This document shows positions 34,137 through 42,825 of a stretch of 48,220 nucleotides of DNA, in pieces. The first letter of the stretch is position 1. Each line of letters begins with the position of its first letter. This stretch comes from [Flexibacter] sp. ATCC 35208 (lineage in GTDB: Bacteria > Bacteroidota > Bacteroidia > Chitinophagales > Chitinophagaceae). The notes beneath the pieces were generated by a model. It had not been told where the DNA came from. It saw only the letters and a list, made by a program, of their open reading frames with translations, and searched no databases. The stretch covers positions 7,818-56,037 of the forward strand of contig NZ_MTKN01000054.1 of NCBI RefSeq assembly GCF_001975825.1, written 5' to 3'. Made by a program: the position numbers and the translations under genes.

Positions 34137-34901
34137 TTACGCCTCTCTCAGCGCCTCTCCTGTCAGATGAATAAACACATCTTCGAGGTTTGCTTTCTTC
34201 ACTTCTTTTTTCTTTTCAAATCCGCCCGCAACTAATTTATCAATCAGCGCATCAGGCGATTCCAGTGCAATAATACGGCCATGGTCTACAATCGCACAAC
34301 GATCACAGAGTATCTCTGCTTCGTCCATGTAGTGCGTGGTGATCACCACGGTAGTACCCTGTTCGCGTACCTGCAGGATCAGGTCCCACAGATTACGACG
34401 TGCCTGCGGATCGAGACCGGTAGTCGGTTCGTCAAGGAAGATGATCTTGGGTTTATTGATGAGCGTAGTCGCGATGGAGAAACGTTGTTTCTGGCCACCG
34501 GAGAGCTCTTTAAACTTATTTTTCGCTTTATCTTCGAGATTGAAGAGTTTGAGTAGTTCTTTGGCGTCGGCTTGCTGGTTATAGAGACCGCAGAACAGGT
34601 CGATGAGTTCTACCAGGTTTAAACCGGGGTAATAACCGGAGCTTTGCAGCTGCACACCGATGACTTTTTTAATCCTCTCAGGGTCTTTGTCAAGGTCGAT
34701 TCCATCTACGAATACCTTTCCGGAAGTCTTTTCGCGGAGGGTTTCGATGATCTCGAGGGTGGTAGATTTTCCGGCACCGTTGGTACCCAGCAGACCGAAT
34801 ATTTCATTTTCGTATACGTCGAAACTGATACCATTTACTGCTGTAAAATCACCGTATTTCTTGACAAGGTCCTTTACTTCTATGATCTTCCTCTTTTCCA
34901 T
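34137..34901 (-). CDS. ABC transporter ATP-binding protein (ABC-2 export type), orphan
   Basis: This 254-residue ATPase has Walker A GTNGAGKST (39-47), a Q-loop region VIGVQLQSSGYYPGL, signature LSGGQ (133-137), Walker B IIFLDE (153-158) and the switch His (about 190, VVITTHYMDEAE). The C-terminal extension (EKKKEVKKANLEDVFIHLTG) is typical of ATPases that pair with ABC-2 type permeases (CcmA/DrrA-like). No permease gene lies beside it: downstream is the YfiT gene after a 93-base gap, upstream a CAP-domain gene behind a terminator. The partner must be encoded elsewhere. The sequence just upstream of the ATG is TAATTTAG, one mismatch from a -7 box. Confidence 0.93.
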   Translation of the reverse strand: MEKRKIIEVKDLVKKYGDFTAVNGISFDVYENEIFGLLGTNGAGKSTTLEIIETLREKTSGKVFVDGIDLDKDPERIKKVIGVQLQSSGYYPGLNLVELIDLFCGLYNQQADAKELLKLFNLEDKAKNKFKELSGGQKQRFSIATTLINKPKIIFLDEPTTGLDPQARRNLWDLILQVREQGTTVVITTHYMDEAEILCDRCAIVDHGRIIALESPDALIDKLVAGGFEKKKEVKKANLEDVFIHLTGEALREA

Positions 34902-34983
34902 AGGACTAAATTAGGATAAAAAAATTGCTGTGAAAGAGAAAATCTGCATTCCCTTTCGCTGCCTTCATTTTCTACAAACCACC

Positions 34984-35021
34984 AAAAAAAACGCTCTTGC
35001 CTATGGCAAGAGCGTTTTTTT
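34984..35021. terminator. Strong terminator after the CAP-domain gene
   Basis: An 11-bp GC-rich stem (34991-35001 with 35005-35015, 3-nt loop) is flanked by A-runs and T-runs on both sides. It lies 48 bases downstream of the minus-strand CAP gene stop and insulates the ABC ATPase gene. Confidence 0.9.
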
Positions 35022-35068
35022 GTGAATAGCCTGCGGCCGCCTTTATTTCTAAGGGCCTGCACCCGGCT

Positions 35069-35587
35069 CTATTTCTTTGGCGCCGGCGCCTCCTTATGTA
35101 CTATAAACACTTGCGTAAAGAATATAATCCTTGGATCTCTACTTGAATGTGCGGATCCAATCCCGATCCGGTCAAAATCACCCAGCATATTTTTTCTATG
35201 CCCGGGACTCTTGATCCAGCCATCCACTACCTGCTGCGCATCCAGGTTACCATAAGCTACATTTTCAGCTGCACCAGGTATACGGCCAAACACAGTGGTC
35301 AGGTTGTCCACACGCTGCTCAAAACCGTCGTGGCCAAAGGCGGTCGCACCTGTTGCCATAGCTTTACTATGCTTGTACGCCTGCCCGCTACACGTGGCAT
35401 CCAGCAATAACGGTGGTTTACCCTGAGAAGCCCTGAATTTGTTGGTGTAGTAAAGGATCTCCTGCTGCATATCCTTATTGTTCTCATCCACCCGGGTAGA
35501 ATCTCCCGGTGTTATACTACGTGTACAGGCCAACAGGTTCAACGACAGGATACCGAATAGCGTCAGTAATGTAAGTTTGCGTGTCAT
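35069..35587 (-). CDS. CAP-domain (SCP/PR1-like) lipoprotein
   Basis: The protein has 172 residues, with a signal peptide and lipobox (LSLNLLAC, Cys21) that predict a lipoprotein at the cell surface or in the periplasm. The CAP domain spans about 40-165. The helix EILYYTNKFRASQGKPPL leads in, followed by the conserved HSKAM, FGHDGFEQRV, AAENVAYG, then VVDGWIKSPGHRKNMLGDF and GIGSA. The two His residues and acidic residues of the usual CAP cavity are present (HDGFEQR, GHRKN). Bacterial CAP proteins are common but mostly uncharacterised; no reaction can be assigned. It is monocistronic, bounded by a strong terminator downstream. Confidence 0.92.
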   Translation of the reverse strand: MTRKLTLLTLFGILSLNLLACTRSITPGDSTRVDENNKDMQQEILYYTNKFRASQGKPPLLLDATCSGQAYKHSKAMATGATAFGHDGFEQRVDNLTTVFGRIPGAAENVAYGNLDAQQVVDGWIKSPGHRKNMLGDFDRIGIGSAHSSRDPRIIFFTQVFIVHKEAPAPKK

Positions 35588-35684
35588 ATGTTTTCGAATA
35601 AATAAAAGAAATTCGTAATTAGACTAAAATAACTGATGCTGGTTTAGCAATAGTTATACCAAAAACTTACATGTTAGTATTTTT

Positions 35685-36695
35685 TTAACTATTCACTATT
35701 CTTTGCCAAACCTCCATCATGTTCTTAGAGCCCAGGAACACTGGTACCCGCTGGTGCAGTTTGGATGGCTTCAGCTCCAGCAACCGCTGTCTGCCAGTAG
35801 CCATCGCTACCCCTCCTGCCTTTTCCATAATGAATGACATCGGGTTGCACTCATAACATAAACGTAAACGCCCCCCTGCATATTTTCCAAAGGCCGGATA
35901 CATAAAGATACCGCCCTGGATCAGGGTTCTGTGTACCTCTGCCACCATACAACCTACAAAGCGGTGGCGGTAGATCTTGCCATGCTCGTCTTTGGCCAGC
36001 CAGTAGTCGATAGCCTTGCGAACGCCGGTTTCGTAAAGGTGGTAGTAACCGATATTAACGGAAAAAATGTCACTTTCGGTTGGACATTTCAGGTTCGGGT
36101 GTGACAGGCAGAACTCGCCGATGCTTGGATCGAGGGTAAAGCCCTGTACGCTTCTGCGGGTAGCATAAACCAGCATGGTGGAGGAACCGTAGATAATATA
36201 ACCTGCCGCGATCTGCTCGTAGCCGGGCTGTAAGAAGTCTTCCAGCTCGCACACGCTACCCACGGGGGTCAGACGGCGATATACAGAAAAAATAGTACCG
36301 ATGGATACATTTACGTCGATATTGCCGGAACCATCCAGGGGGTCTATCAATACCACGTACTTGGAAGCTTTAGAAAACTCGTCGGTAAAGGCAATGAAGT
36401 CTTCATTTTCTTCAGATGCCACGCCGGCACAGTAAATACTGCCTCCCAAGGCGTTGATAAACTGGTCGTTAGCAAACACATCCAGCTTTTTCACATCTTC
36501 ACCCTGGATGTTAACCTTGCCGGCCTCGCCCAGGATATCGGCTATTCCAGCCTTATTCACCTCCACATTTACGCGCTTTGCTGCCAACCCGATATCGCGC
36601 AATAAACCTGATAACTGTCCTGTTGCGCCGGGGTAATTCCTCAATTCCTGGATTGTAAACTCGTCCAGTGTCATTACTTTTCTGTTGATACTCAT
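35685..36695 (-). CDS. fbp: Fructose-1,6-bisphosphatase class 1
   Basis: This cytoplasmic gluconeogenic enzyme, 336 residues, removes the 1-phosphate of fructose-1,6-bisphosphate. The metal-binding sequence VVLIDPLDGSGNIDVN (DPLDGS at 118-123) and the acidic loop ASEENED (about 93-99) are intact. The substrate-binding end has YAGGRLRLCYECNPMSFIME followed by KAGG and ends in a region with RVPVFLGSKN. Length is normal for class 1 enzymes of Bacteroidota. It is divergently transcribed from aspartate kinase, with a 162-base shared intergenic region, so the two may share regulatory sequence. No operator was recognised. Confidence 0.96.
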   Translation of the reverse strand: MSINRKVMTLDEFTIQELRNYPGATGQLSGLLRDIGLAAKRVNVEVNKAGIADILGEAGKVNIQGEDVKKLDVFANDQFINALGGSIYCAGVASEENEDFIAFTDEFSKASKYVVLIDPLDGSGNIDVNVSIGTIFSVYRRLTPVGSVCELEDFLQPGYEQIAAGYIIYGSSTMLVYATRRSVQGFTLDPSIGEFCLSHPNLKCPTESDIFSVNIGYYHLYETGVRKAIDYWLAKDEHGKIYRHRFVGCMVAEVHRTLIQGGIFMYPAFGKYAGGRLRLCYECNPMSFIMEKAGGVAMATGRQRLLELKPSKLHQRVPVFLGSKNMMEVWQRIVNS

Positions 36696-36857
36696 TCTAT
36701 AATGGATTAGTGAATATTCATTGCATAAGGTTACACTAATGTAACAGATTTCGCCCTATTTTAATGGAACTGTCATTTTCATCGAAACAAATTTTAAAAC
36801 ATATTCAAAGTTGATTTACTTTGCCCCGAATTTTTTTAACGGAAGATAAACTCACAT

Positions 36858-38123
36858 ATGAAGGTTTTCAAATTTGGCGGTGCAAGTTTAGAAAGTATTG
36901 AACGAATCCAACAAGTAGCTGCGATTGTTCAGTCATTTCCTGATCAACAGATCCTGATCGTTATTTCTGCCATGGGCAAGACGACGAACGAACTGGAAAA
37001 GGTAGCCGAAAACTTTTATCTCCGTAAGCGCGAAATTGCGGCACAGTTGCTTTTCAATATCGAAAAGTCGCACACAGAAGTGGCAGAAAAGCTGCTGGGC
37101 AACAGGACTCACCCTGTTTTTGATCAGCTGCAAACGTTCTTTACAGAGGCCGAATGGACGCTGGGCGAGAAACCTGGCCGCCCTTATGACTATTATTACG
37201 ACCAGCTGGTAAGTCTGGGTGAACTGCTCAGTACTGCCATCGTAAGCGCTTACTTCAACCTGGCAGGAGTACCTAATATCTGGATGGATGTGCGCGATGT
37301 GTTCAGAACAGACGATACTTTCCGCGAGGCGAATATCGACTGGGAAGTAACGGCGCGTCAGGTAGAGCAAAAGGTACTGCCCCTGTTCAAAAAAACCAAT
37401 ATTGTGGTAACACAGGGTTTCATTGGCAGTACGGATGAAAATGAAAGCGTGACATTAGGTCGTGAGGGGAGTGATTACTCCGCAGCCGTGTTTGCGAACC
37501 TGCTGAATGCGGAGAGTGAAACGATCTGGAAGGATGTGGAAGGACTGAAAAATGCAGATCCAAAGTTATTCCCGAATACGATCAATATTCCTGAAATTAG
37601 CTTTAGTGAGGTGATTGAAATGGCATATTATGGTGCGCAGGTGATTCACCCAAAGACGATCAAGCCTTTACAGAATAAGCAGATCCCTTTGTATGTGAAA
37701 AGCTTTTTGAATAAGGACCTGGTGGGCACGGTGATCAGGGAAGATATTGATGTGAAACAGCTCCCTCCTATTATTGTGGTGAAGAAAAACCAGGTGTTGC
37801 TGACAATCACGTCCAAGGATTTTGGGTTTGTGACAGAGGATAGGATCAGTGATATTTATGAGCTTTTTCATAAATTGAAGATCAAGATTAACCTGATGCA
37901 GAATGCGGCGATTAGTTTTAGTTGTTGTATAGATAATAGTCCGGAGAAGATAGAAACGTTGATAAAGGCACTGCATGAGGGGTATAAGATTGATTATAAT
38001 GAGGGGTTGGAGTTGCTGACGGTGAGGTATAATAAGGATGGGGTGATGAATGAGTTGATTGGTAACAGAACAGTATTGCTGGAGCAAAGGTCTCCGGTTA
38101 CGATACAGGCATTATTGAAATGA
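36858..38123 (+). CDS. Aspartate kinase (monofunctional)
   Basis: This cytoplasmic enzyme, 421 residues, phosphorylates aspartate at the entry of the Lys/Thr/Met pathway. The N-terminal nucleotide-binding motif KFGGASL is at residues 4-10. The aspartate-site region is GFIGSTDENESVTLGREGSD (about 187-206), and MAYYGAQVIHPKTIKPL follows. The C-terminal part (about 310-400) carries an ACT-like regulatory region (VLLTITSKDFGFVTEDRI, then INLMQNAAISFSCCID). There is no homoserine dehydrogenase fused. A TACTTTG sequence, one base short of a -7 box, lies about 40 bases upstream. The stop codon overlaps the next start as ATGA. Codon use drifts strongly toward G-ending codons in the last 300 bases. 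Confidence 0.94.
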   Translation: MKVFKFGGASLESIERIQQVAAIVQSFPDQQILIVISAMGKTTNELEKVAENFYLRKREIAAQLLFNIEKSHTEVAEKLLGNRTHPVFDQLQTFFTEAEWTLGEKPGRPYDYYYDQLVSLGELLSTAIVSAYFNLAGVPNIWMDVRDVFRTDDTFREANIDWEVTARQVEQKVLPLFKKTNIVVTQGFIGSTDENESVTLGREGSDYSAAVFANLLNAESETIWKDVEGLKNADPKLFPNTINIPEISFSEVIEMAYYGAQVIHPKTIKPLQNKQIPLYVKSFLNKDLVGTVIREDIDVKQLPPIIVVKKNQVLLTITSKDFGFVTEDRISDIYELFHKLKIKINLMQNAAISFSCCIDNSPEKIETLIKALHEGYKIDYNEGLELLTVRYNKDGVMNELIGNRTVLLEQRSPVTIQALLK

Positions 38124-39295
38124 TCAGAAAATATATTGAGATATTAAACTCCCTTAGGTCGAATGAGATCGGCTTGGGGGAGTTTTTGTATTTGGAGGGG
38201 AAGGATGATGATGCTGCCGGAAAATCGTGTGATGTGAATTCTTTCAGGCGATACCAGATCTTATTAGCGATGCAGTATAGTAACCGGTTGGCAACAGACG
38301 AACCTATATTGTTGGAGTTATTTAAGGCAGAGATTGAAGCCCGGAAAAATTTCGGAGGAGGTGTTGGCGAGTCATTGAATTTGTGTTCGTATTTGCTTTC
38401 TACTTACCGGCAGCCGGCGTATGCGGAACTATTTTACCAGGCCAAGTTTGCCGACTTTGATACGTATTGTGGGTATGACAGCGAGTATATTATTTCAGCC
38501 GGTATACGGGAAACTTATGAATATGTAAAAAAAGTGCAGCCTGCATTTTCCAATGACTTTTATGAATGGTTTGGTACTGAATCTGAATGCAAGTATACTG
38601 AAGAAGATTTGCAGGAATGGAGAAGGTGGAGGAGTGAATATTTTCCGGATCAATTAGAGACAAGAGAGATAAAAGACGAGATCCTGCTGGCCATTGAAAT
38701 GAATGAGAAGGAACGCATGGTCCCATTAATAGATCAATGGGAGGCCGGTATCACTGACTGGACGGAAAAGAACCTACAGCAACTGGAATATTATAAAGAA
38801 CAAACTGGAGATGTGGCCGGGCAAATCTGGGCCAATGAGCGATTATTTCATTTTAAGAAAACTGACTGGGAAAAGGCTTCTATATTACATGAATTAGCAA
38901 AGTTATATTTAGCATTGAATGACCGTGACAATGCATGGTCAAAGCTGCAACAGTTGCCGGTGTACCTGGAAAAGATACCTGAATGGAAAACTGCTAATTT
39001 TGGAAACTTTGTTCTGGAAGCGTATTTCGATCTGATCCTGCTGATCAATAATCCTGATGATTCTGTTGCAAAAGTAGCTTATAAATGGGCGTCTGCCAAT
39101 ATTCGGGAAACGAATCACCTCTCCTGGAGTTTGATGGAAAAGGCGGGTAAGAGCGGAGAATTAATGCAGGATTTGAAGTTTAGCGAACGATTTTATAAAA
39201 AATTAGAAAAGGCTAAACTGGCCTATGGGAAAAGGAATCAGCCTAATATAAAAAGCCGCCTCATATCATTTATGAGACGGCTCCTTCGTTATTGA
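38120..39295 (+). CDS. Helical repeat-like protein of unknown function, coupled to aspartate kinase
   Basis: The protein has 391 residues, with no signal peptide and no membrane segment. It is almost entirely helical and rich in Trp, Tyr, Glu and Lys. The C-terminal half (about 215-330) has TPR-like pairs (QQLEYYKEQTGDVAGQIWAN, then ILHELAKLYLALNDRDNAWS). I do not recognise the family. Its ATG overlaps the aspartate kinase stop (ATGA, 38120-38123), so translation is coupled. Whether it has anything to do with amino-acid synthesis is unknown. The last codons overlap a hairpin (39253-39281) that works as a terminator for the convergent gene. Confidence 0.83.
   Translation: MIRKYIEILNSLRSNEIGLGEFLYLEGKDDDAAGKSCDVNSFRRYQILLAMQYSNRLATDEPILLELFKAEIEARKNFGGGVGESLNLCSYLLSTYRQPAYAELFYQAKFADFDTYCGYDSEYIISAGIRETYEYVKKVQPAFSNDFYEWFGTESECKYTEEDLQEWRRWRSEYFPDQLETREIKDEILLAIEMNEKERMVPLIDQWEAGITDWTEKNLQQLEYYKEQTGDVAGQIWANERLFHFKKTDWEKASILHELAKLYLALNDRDNAWSKLQQLPVYLEKIPEWKTANFGNFVLEAYFDLILLINNPDDSVAKVAYKWASANIRETNHLSWSLMEKAGKSGELMQDLKFSERFYKKLEKAKLAYGKRNQPNIKSRLISFMRRLLRY
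39253..39281 (-). terminator. Terminator for the 39305-39763 gene, inside the convergent gene
   Basis: A 12-bp stem with one C/A mismatch (AGCCGCCTCATA with TATGAGACGGCT) has a loop of 5. On the minus strand it is followed by a T5 run. It lies within the last 14 codons of the plus-strand 391-residue gene. Confidence 0.6.
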
Positions 39296-39304
39296 TAAAT
39301 ATTA

Positions 39305-39763
39305 TTAATCCAATCTTTCAAGATAATACCAGGTACCACTATACCAGGAGTTATACAAAACCAGATAACCATTCTTTGTTTCCAACGGACGCAAGTCAAA
39401 ATCATCTGACTCACCTCCTGCCACACCACTCAAATTCATCCTATAATAAATTTGTGTCTGTTTCTCAACATCATATATCCATTGCATCGCATAATTAGAT
39501 ACCGTGTCATTCTTTGACCAGATCAGAGAATCAGCCGTAATACGAATGTAAAAGTTGGTATACAATGTAGTATCCTGCAAAGAAGGCATTGACCCGGGAC
39601 CATAAATTGTTTGTGCCACCTTAAAAGAACCGGTTGAATACTTTTGAATTACATCGAGGCTTTCCTTGGCAAAAGAATGGTTATCCTCAATTACAAACGG
39701 CGTATCTTTCTTGCAAGAAGCCATTACGAACACTAACAGGCTAATAATCAGACATCTATTCAT
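39305..39763 (-). CDS. Small lipoprotein of unknown function
   Basis: I chose the ATG at 39763 rather than the upstream in-frame ATG at 39796, because it gives a clean lipoprotein signal: MNRCLIISLLVFVMASC with lipobox MASC, Cys17. The mature part (about 135 residues) is predicted beta-rich with many aromatic residues (TNFYIRITADSLIW, QIYYRMNLSG, GYLVLYNSWYSGTWYY), a common layout for Bacteroidota lipocalin-like or META-like surface proteins. I do not recognise the family. It is convergent with the 391-residue gene, nine bases away, and appears monocistronic. Confidence 0.82.
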   Translation of the reverse strand: MNRCLIISLLVFVMASCKKDTPFVIEDNHSFAKESLDVIQKYSTGSFKVAQTIYGPGSMPSLQDTTLYTNFYIRITADSLIWSKNDTVSNYAMQWIYDVEKQTQIYYRMNLSGVAGGESDDFDLRPLETKNGYLVLYNSWYSGTWYYLERLD

Positions 39764-39960
39764 AAGGGTATAGGTTTTCAAGGATATATTGAACATTTTA
39801 ATAATACAAATTTATTAAAATTTTTAATAATTCCTTACAAAATGGCATTCTGTGTGAAAATTGATGTTTTGCCCATTTTACTCCCGGATATTTTTAAAAA
39901 AAAGAACGACCTTCCTGCAACCTTTTTTCACCCCCGTCGTCTTTCTATAAAACAACCTAT

Positions 39961-40158
39961 ATGAAAAAGGTATTCATATTCACCATTATAACCCTGGGTA
40001 TGCTTACCATCATCGCGCTGGAAGGCCGTTCCCTACATGACCAACAACTAAGGGATCACTGTTATGACCAAAAGATCTTACCGGTGTTCCTCCTAAACTT
40101 TGGATACGAATGGACGAAACCCATAGGTCACGACCACAGCCATCAACTAGAGATCTGA
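39961..40158 (+). CDS. Small exported or membrane peptide before a TonB-dependent receptor
   Basis: The peptide has 65 residues. The N-terminus MKKVFIFTIITLGMLTIIAL is a signal or anchor, followed by about 42 mostly polar residues with one Cys and a His-rich tail (HDHSHQLEI). The stop lies only six bases before the ATG of the receptor gene, so the two are almost certainly co-transcribed. A membrane or periplasmic peptide with a HxHxH tail next to an outer-membrane receptor suggests metal binding or sensing, which is inference only. It is short, so a chance frame is possible, but the signal sequence and spacing argue for a real gene. Confidence 0.65.
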   Translation: MKKVFIFTIITLGMLTIIALEGRSLHDQQLRDHCYDQKILPVFLLNFGYEWTKPIGHDHSHQLEI

Positions 40159-40164
40159 TTGTTT

Positions 40165-42609
40165 ATGAAAAAACTCATTTTGCTTATTCTGCTTACCTAC
40201 GTAGGCAACAGGGAATGCTTTGCCCAGAATGTGAATGGGAAAATCACCGTCAAAGTGATTGACGGGAAAGGGCAACCCCTGCCATTTGCCAGTGTCGTAT
40301 TGCGGCAATCGAAAGATTCCACCCTCGTAAAGGGGGAGCTGAGTGCAGCAGATGGCAGTGCCAGTTTTGAGAAAATCAACACAGGTCACTACTTTATACA
40401 GTCCTCCCTGGTAGGTTACCAAACAGCTTATACACCGGCTTTCTCCATTGATCCCCAACATACAGCTATACAGTTTGCAAATATGACATTGTCCAGCTCT
40501 TCCAAAAATTTACAGGGCGTGACCGTCACAGCTCAGAAACCTTTTATTGAGAGAAAAGAAGGAGCGACTGTATTGAATGTAGAAAGCAGCGTGGCCGCCG
40601 CAGGCAGTACTGTACTGGATGTACTGCGCCGTGCACCGGGTGTACAGATTGATAAAGATGATAATATACTCTTAAAAGGAAATGGTGGGGTCACCGTCAT
40701 GCTCGACGGAAAACTCACCTACCTGAGCGGCGAACAACTCGCCAACCTGCTGAAAAGTTTGCCGGCAGAAACGGTCTCACAAATTGAGATCATGACTTCT
40801 CCTTCCGCCAAATATGATGCTGCCGGCAACAGTGGGATTATTAATATTAAAACAAAAAAAGGAGTCGCAACAGGTATCAACGGCTCCGTAAACGGTAGTG
40901 GAGGTTTTGGCCGGTATGGATTCTGGAATACCGGCTTAAACCTAAACTGGCGAACTGAAAAGTTCAATGCCTTTGGAAATTACAATCATGGAGACAGGCA
41001 TTTTTATAACCAGCGCCTGGCCACACGGGTGGTGAATGGAGATAATAAGGAGGAAGCACAGTACTTTTCGGCCCCCCAGTTCGGGAAAAGGAACTTTATC
41101 AGTAACGGGTATAAATTAGGGTTTGATTATTTCATTACCCCTAAACATACGGTGGGAGTGTTGCTGAATGGAAATAACAATTTCTTTCGCAGTAATATTT
41201 TCAATACAACGAATATTTATCAATTGGGTCATTCCTCATTGGATTCTGCCCTTTATTCGGTAACGAACAATGACCACAACTTTAACACCAATACCATCAA
41301 TGTAAATTATAAAGGTCAGTTGGATACACTCGGTACAGAAGTGAGTATAGATGCGGATTATGCGAAATTCGGTTACCACCGCAGGGTGTATTTGAATGAT
41401 AGCATGTACTATCCTGAAGATCCGCTCAATAAGAATCCCCATGCGATCAGGAACTTCACGACGACCAATATTACGATCAAAAGTATTAAGGGGGATTTAG
41501 TACTGCCTTTCAACAAAACGACCAGATTGGAAACGGGTGTGAAGGGCAGTTTTGTCACGACAGACAACGTACTGCTGTACGACTCATTATATGGGGGCAA
41601 GTATATACCGGCGCTCTCGCAAAGCAATCATTTTATTTATACGGAGAATGTGCTGGCGGCATATGGGTTGATTAAGAAATCATTTAAGAACGGTACAGAT
41701 GCGCAACTGGGCTTGCGGGTGGAAGGGACGTCGTCAGCAGGGAATTCGGTGACTTACAATTCTGTTGTGAAGCGGCGTTATGTGAGTTTCTTCCCGAACT
41801 TTTCGGCGGATCATACTTTTAGTAAGGACCATAAGCTGGGGGTGACGTATGCAAGGAGAATCAACAGGCCGGAGTATGAGGATCTGAATCCGTTTATATT
41901 TTATTCTGACAGGTATACGTATGGCAGGGGAAATCCTTATCTGCAACCTGAGTTTACGAATATCGTGGAGCTGACGTATTCATTTAAGCAGAAGTATATA
42001 TTGAGTTTGAGTTATGACAGGACAGAGAATTTTATATCGGAGTTTTTAGAGCAGAACGATTCCACCAAAGTGACGACGAGTTATGACAAGAACTATGATT
42101 ACAGGCAGGGGTGGCATGTATCCCTGACAGTGCCGGTCAATCCAACAAAGTGGTGGAGTATCAATAATAACCTGAACATGAACTATAATTACTATGCACT
42201 GAAGGATTCGGGGATGAATATTGTGAATTCAGCTGTCGGGGCACATTTTGAAACGACATCTACGTTTACATTGCCGGGGGACTGGAAGATAGAAGTGAAT
42301 GCGTATGGAGGTACGCCTTTTCAGTGGGGAGTATGGAGAGGCAAGGCGTATTATGCAATCGGTGGCGGCGTGCAGAAGACGCTGTTTGATAAAAAACTAA
42401 ACATGAAGTTGAACTTTACGGATGTAACGAATGGGGATCAGTTCAGGGGTGCAGCGGTGTATGGGAATGTAGATTTTCATATCCATAATCAGTGGCAGAA
42501 CCGGACGGCGACGTTAAGTGCGACGTATAGTTTTGGGAATAGTAAGATCAAGGGGGCGAGAGAAAGGCAGACGGCCACGAGTGCGGAGGCGAAGCGATCA
42601 GGAGGTTGA
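40165..42609 (+). CDS. TonB-dependent receptor, outer-membrane barrel family 3 type
   Basis: The protein has 814 residues from the ATG at 40165; a TTG six bases earlier is less likely. The signal peptide (LILLILLTYVGNRECFAQ) is followed by a CarboxypepD_reg-like beta-sandwich (about 25-110, GQPLPFASVVLRQSKDSTLV). A plug-like domain follows (about 115-225, VLDVLRRAPGVQID, VMLDGKLTYLSGEQLANLL, SAKYDAAGNSGIINIKTKKG). The C-terminal barrel (about 230-800) has RINRPEYEDLNPFIFYSD and YGRGNPYLQPEF, hallmarks of the OMP_b-brl_3 family. Unlike SusC proteins it has no SusD partner nearby. The substrate is unknown; the upstream His-tailed peptide hints at metal. The 3' end, including the stop codon, is partly duplicated downstream (42604-42668). 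Confidence 0.92.
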   Translation: MKKLILLILLTYVGNRECFAQNVNGKITVKVIDGKGQPLPFASVVLRQSKDSTLVKGELSAADGSASFEKINTGHYFIQSSLVGYQTAYTPAFSIDPQHTAIQFANMTLSSSSKNLQGVTVTAQKPFIERKEGATVLNVESSVAAAGSTVLDVLRRAPGVQIDKDDNILLKGNGGVTVMLDGKLTYLSGEQLANLLKSLPAETVSQIEIMTSPSAKYDAAGNSGIINIKTKKGVATGINGSVNGSGGFGRYGFWNTGLNLNWRTEKFNAFGNYNHGDRHFYNQRLATRVVNGDNKEEAQYFSAPQFGKRNFISNGYKLGFDYFITPKHTVGVLLNGNNNFFRSNIFNTTNIYQLGHSSLDSALYSVTNNDHNFNTNTINVNYKGQLDTLGTEVSIDADYAKFGYHRRVYLNDSMYYPEDPLNKNPHAIRNFTTTNITIKSIKGDLVLPFNKTTRLETGVKGSFVTTDNVLLYDSLYGGKYIPALSQSNHFIYTENVLAAYGLIKKSFKNGTDAQLGLRVEGTSSAGNSVTYNSVVKRRYVSFFPNFSADHTFSKDHKLGVTYARRINRPEYEDLNPFIFYSDRYTYGRGNPYLQPEFTNIVELTYSFKQKYILSLSYDRTENFISEFLEQNDSTKVTTSYDKNYDYRQGWHVSLTVPVNPTKWWSINNNLNMNYNYYALKDSGMNIVNSAVGAHFETTSTFTLPGDWKIEVNAYGGTPFQWGVWRGKAYYAIGGGVQKTLFDKKLNMKLNFTDVTNGDQFRGAAVYGNVDFHIHNQWQNRTATLSATYSFGNSKIKGARERQTATSAEAKRSGG

Positions 42610-42668
42610 GGATTTCTTGCCTGGATAGGCGGGAAGGTGGTTGAGGATTTCTTTGCCTGAAGAGGTGG
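42604..42668. repeat. 35-nt direct duplication spanning the receptor stop codon
   Basis: GGTTGAGGATTTCTTGCCTG begins at 42604 and recurs with one inserted T at 42639. Both are followed by related G-rich sequence. The first copy contains the receptor's TGA stop (42607-42609). Confidence 0.65.
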
Positions 42669-42784
42669 TTTTAAGTGCTGAAGAATGAATCGAAACGGCA
42701 GTCTTTGCTTGCTGGCAGAAAAGTTTCTTTCATTCAGACTTCATTCAGACGGATAAGTTTTTTTTAGGTTTTGACATATAAAAT

Positions 42785-42820
42785 AAAACGGCTGTCCCTT
42801 TTTTACCGGGCAGCCGTTTT
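42785..42820. terminator. Bidirectional terminator between the receptor and CBS genes
   Basis: The stem AAAACGGCTG-t-CCC with GGG-CAGCCGTTTT has one bulged T and a 9-nt loop. It is followed by T-rich sequence on both strands. It lies just after the minus-strand CBS gene stop. Confidence 0.85.
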
Positions 42821-42825
42821 TACTT

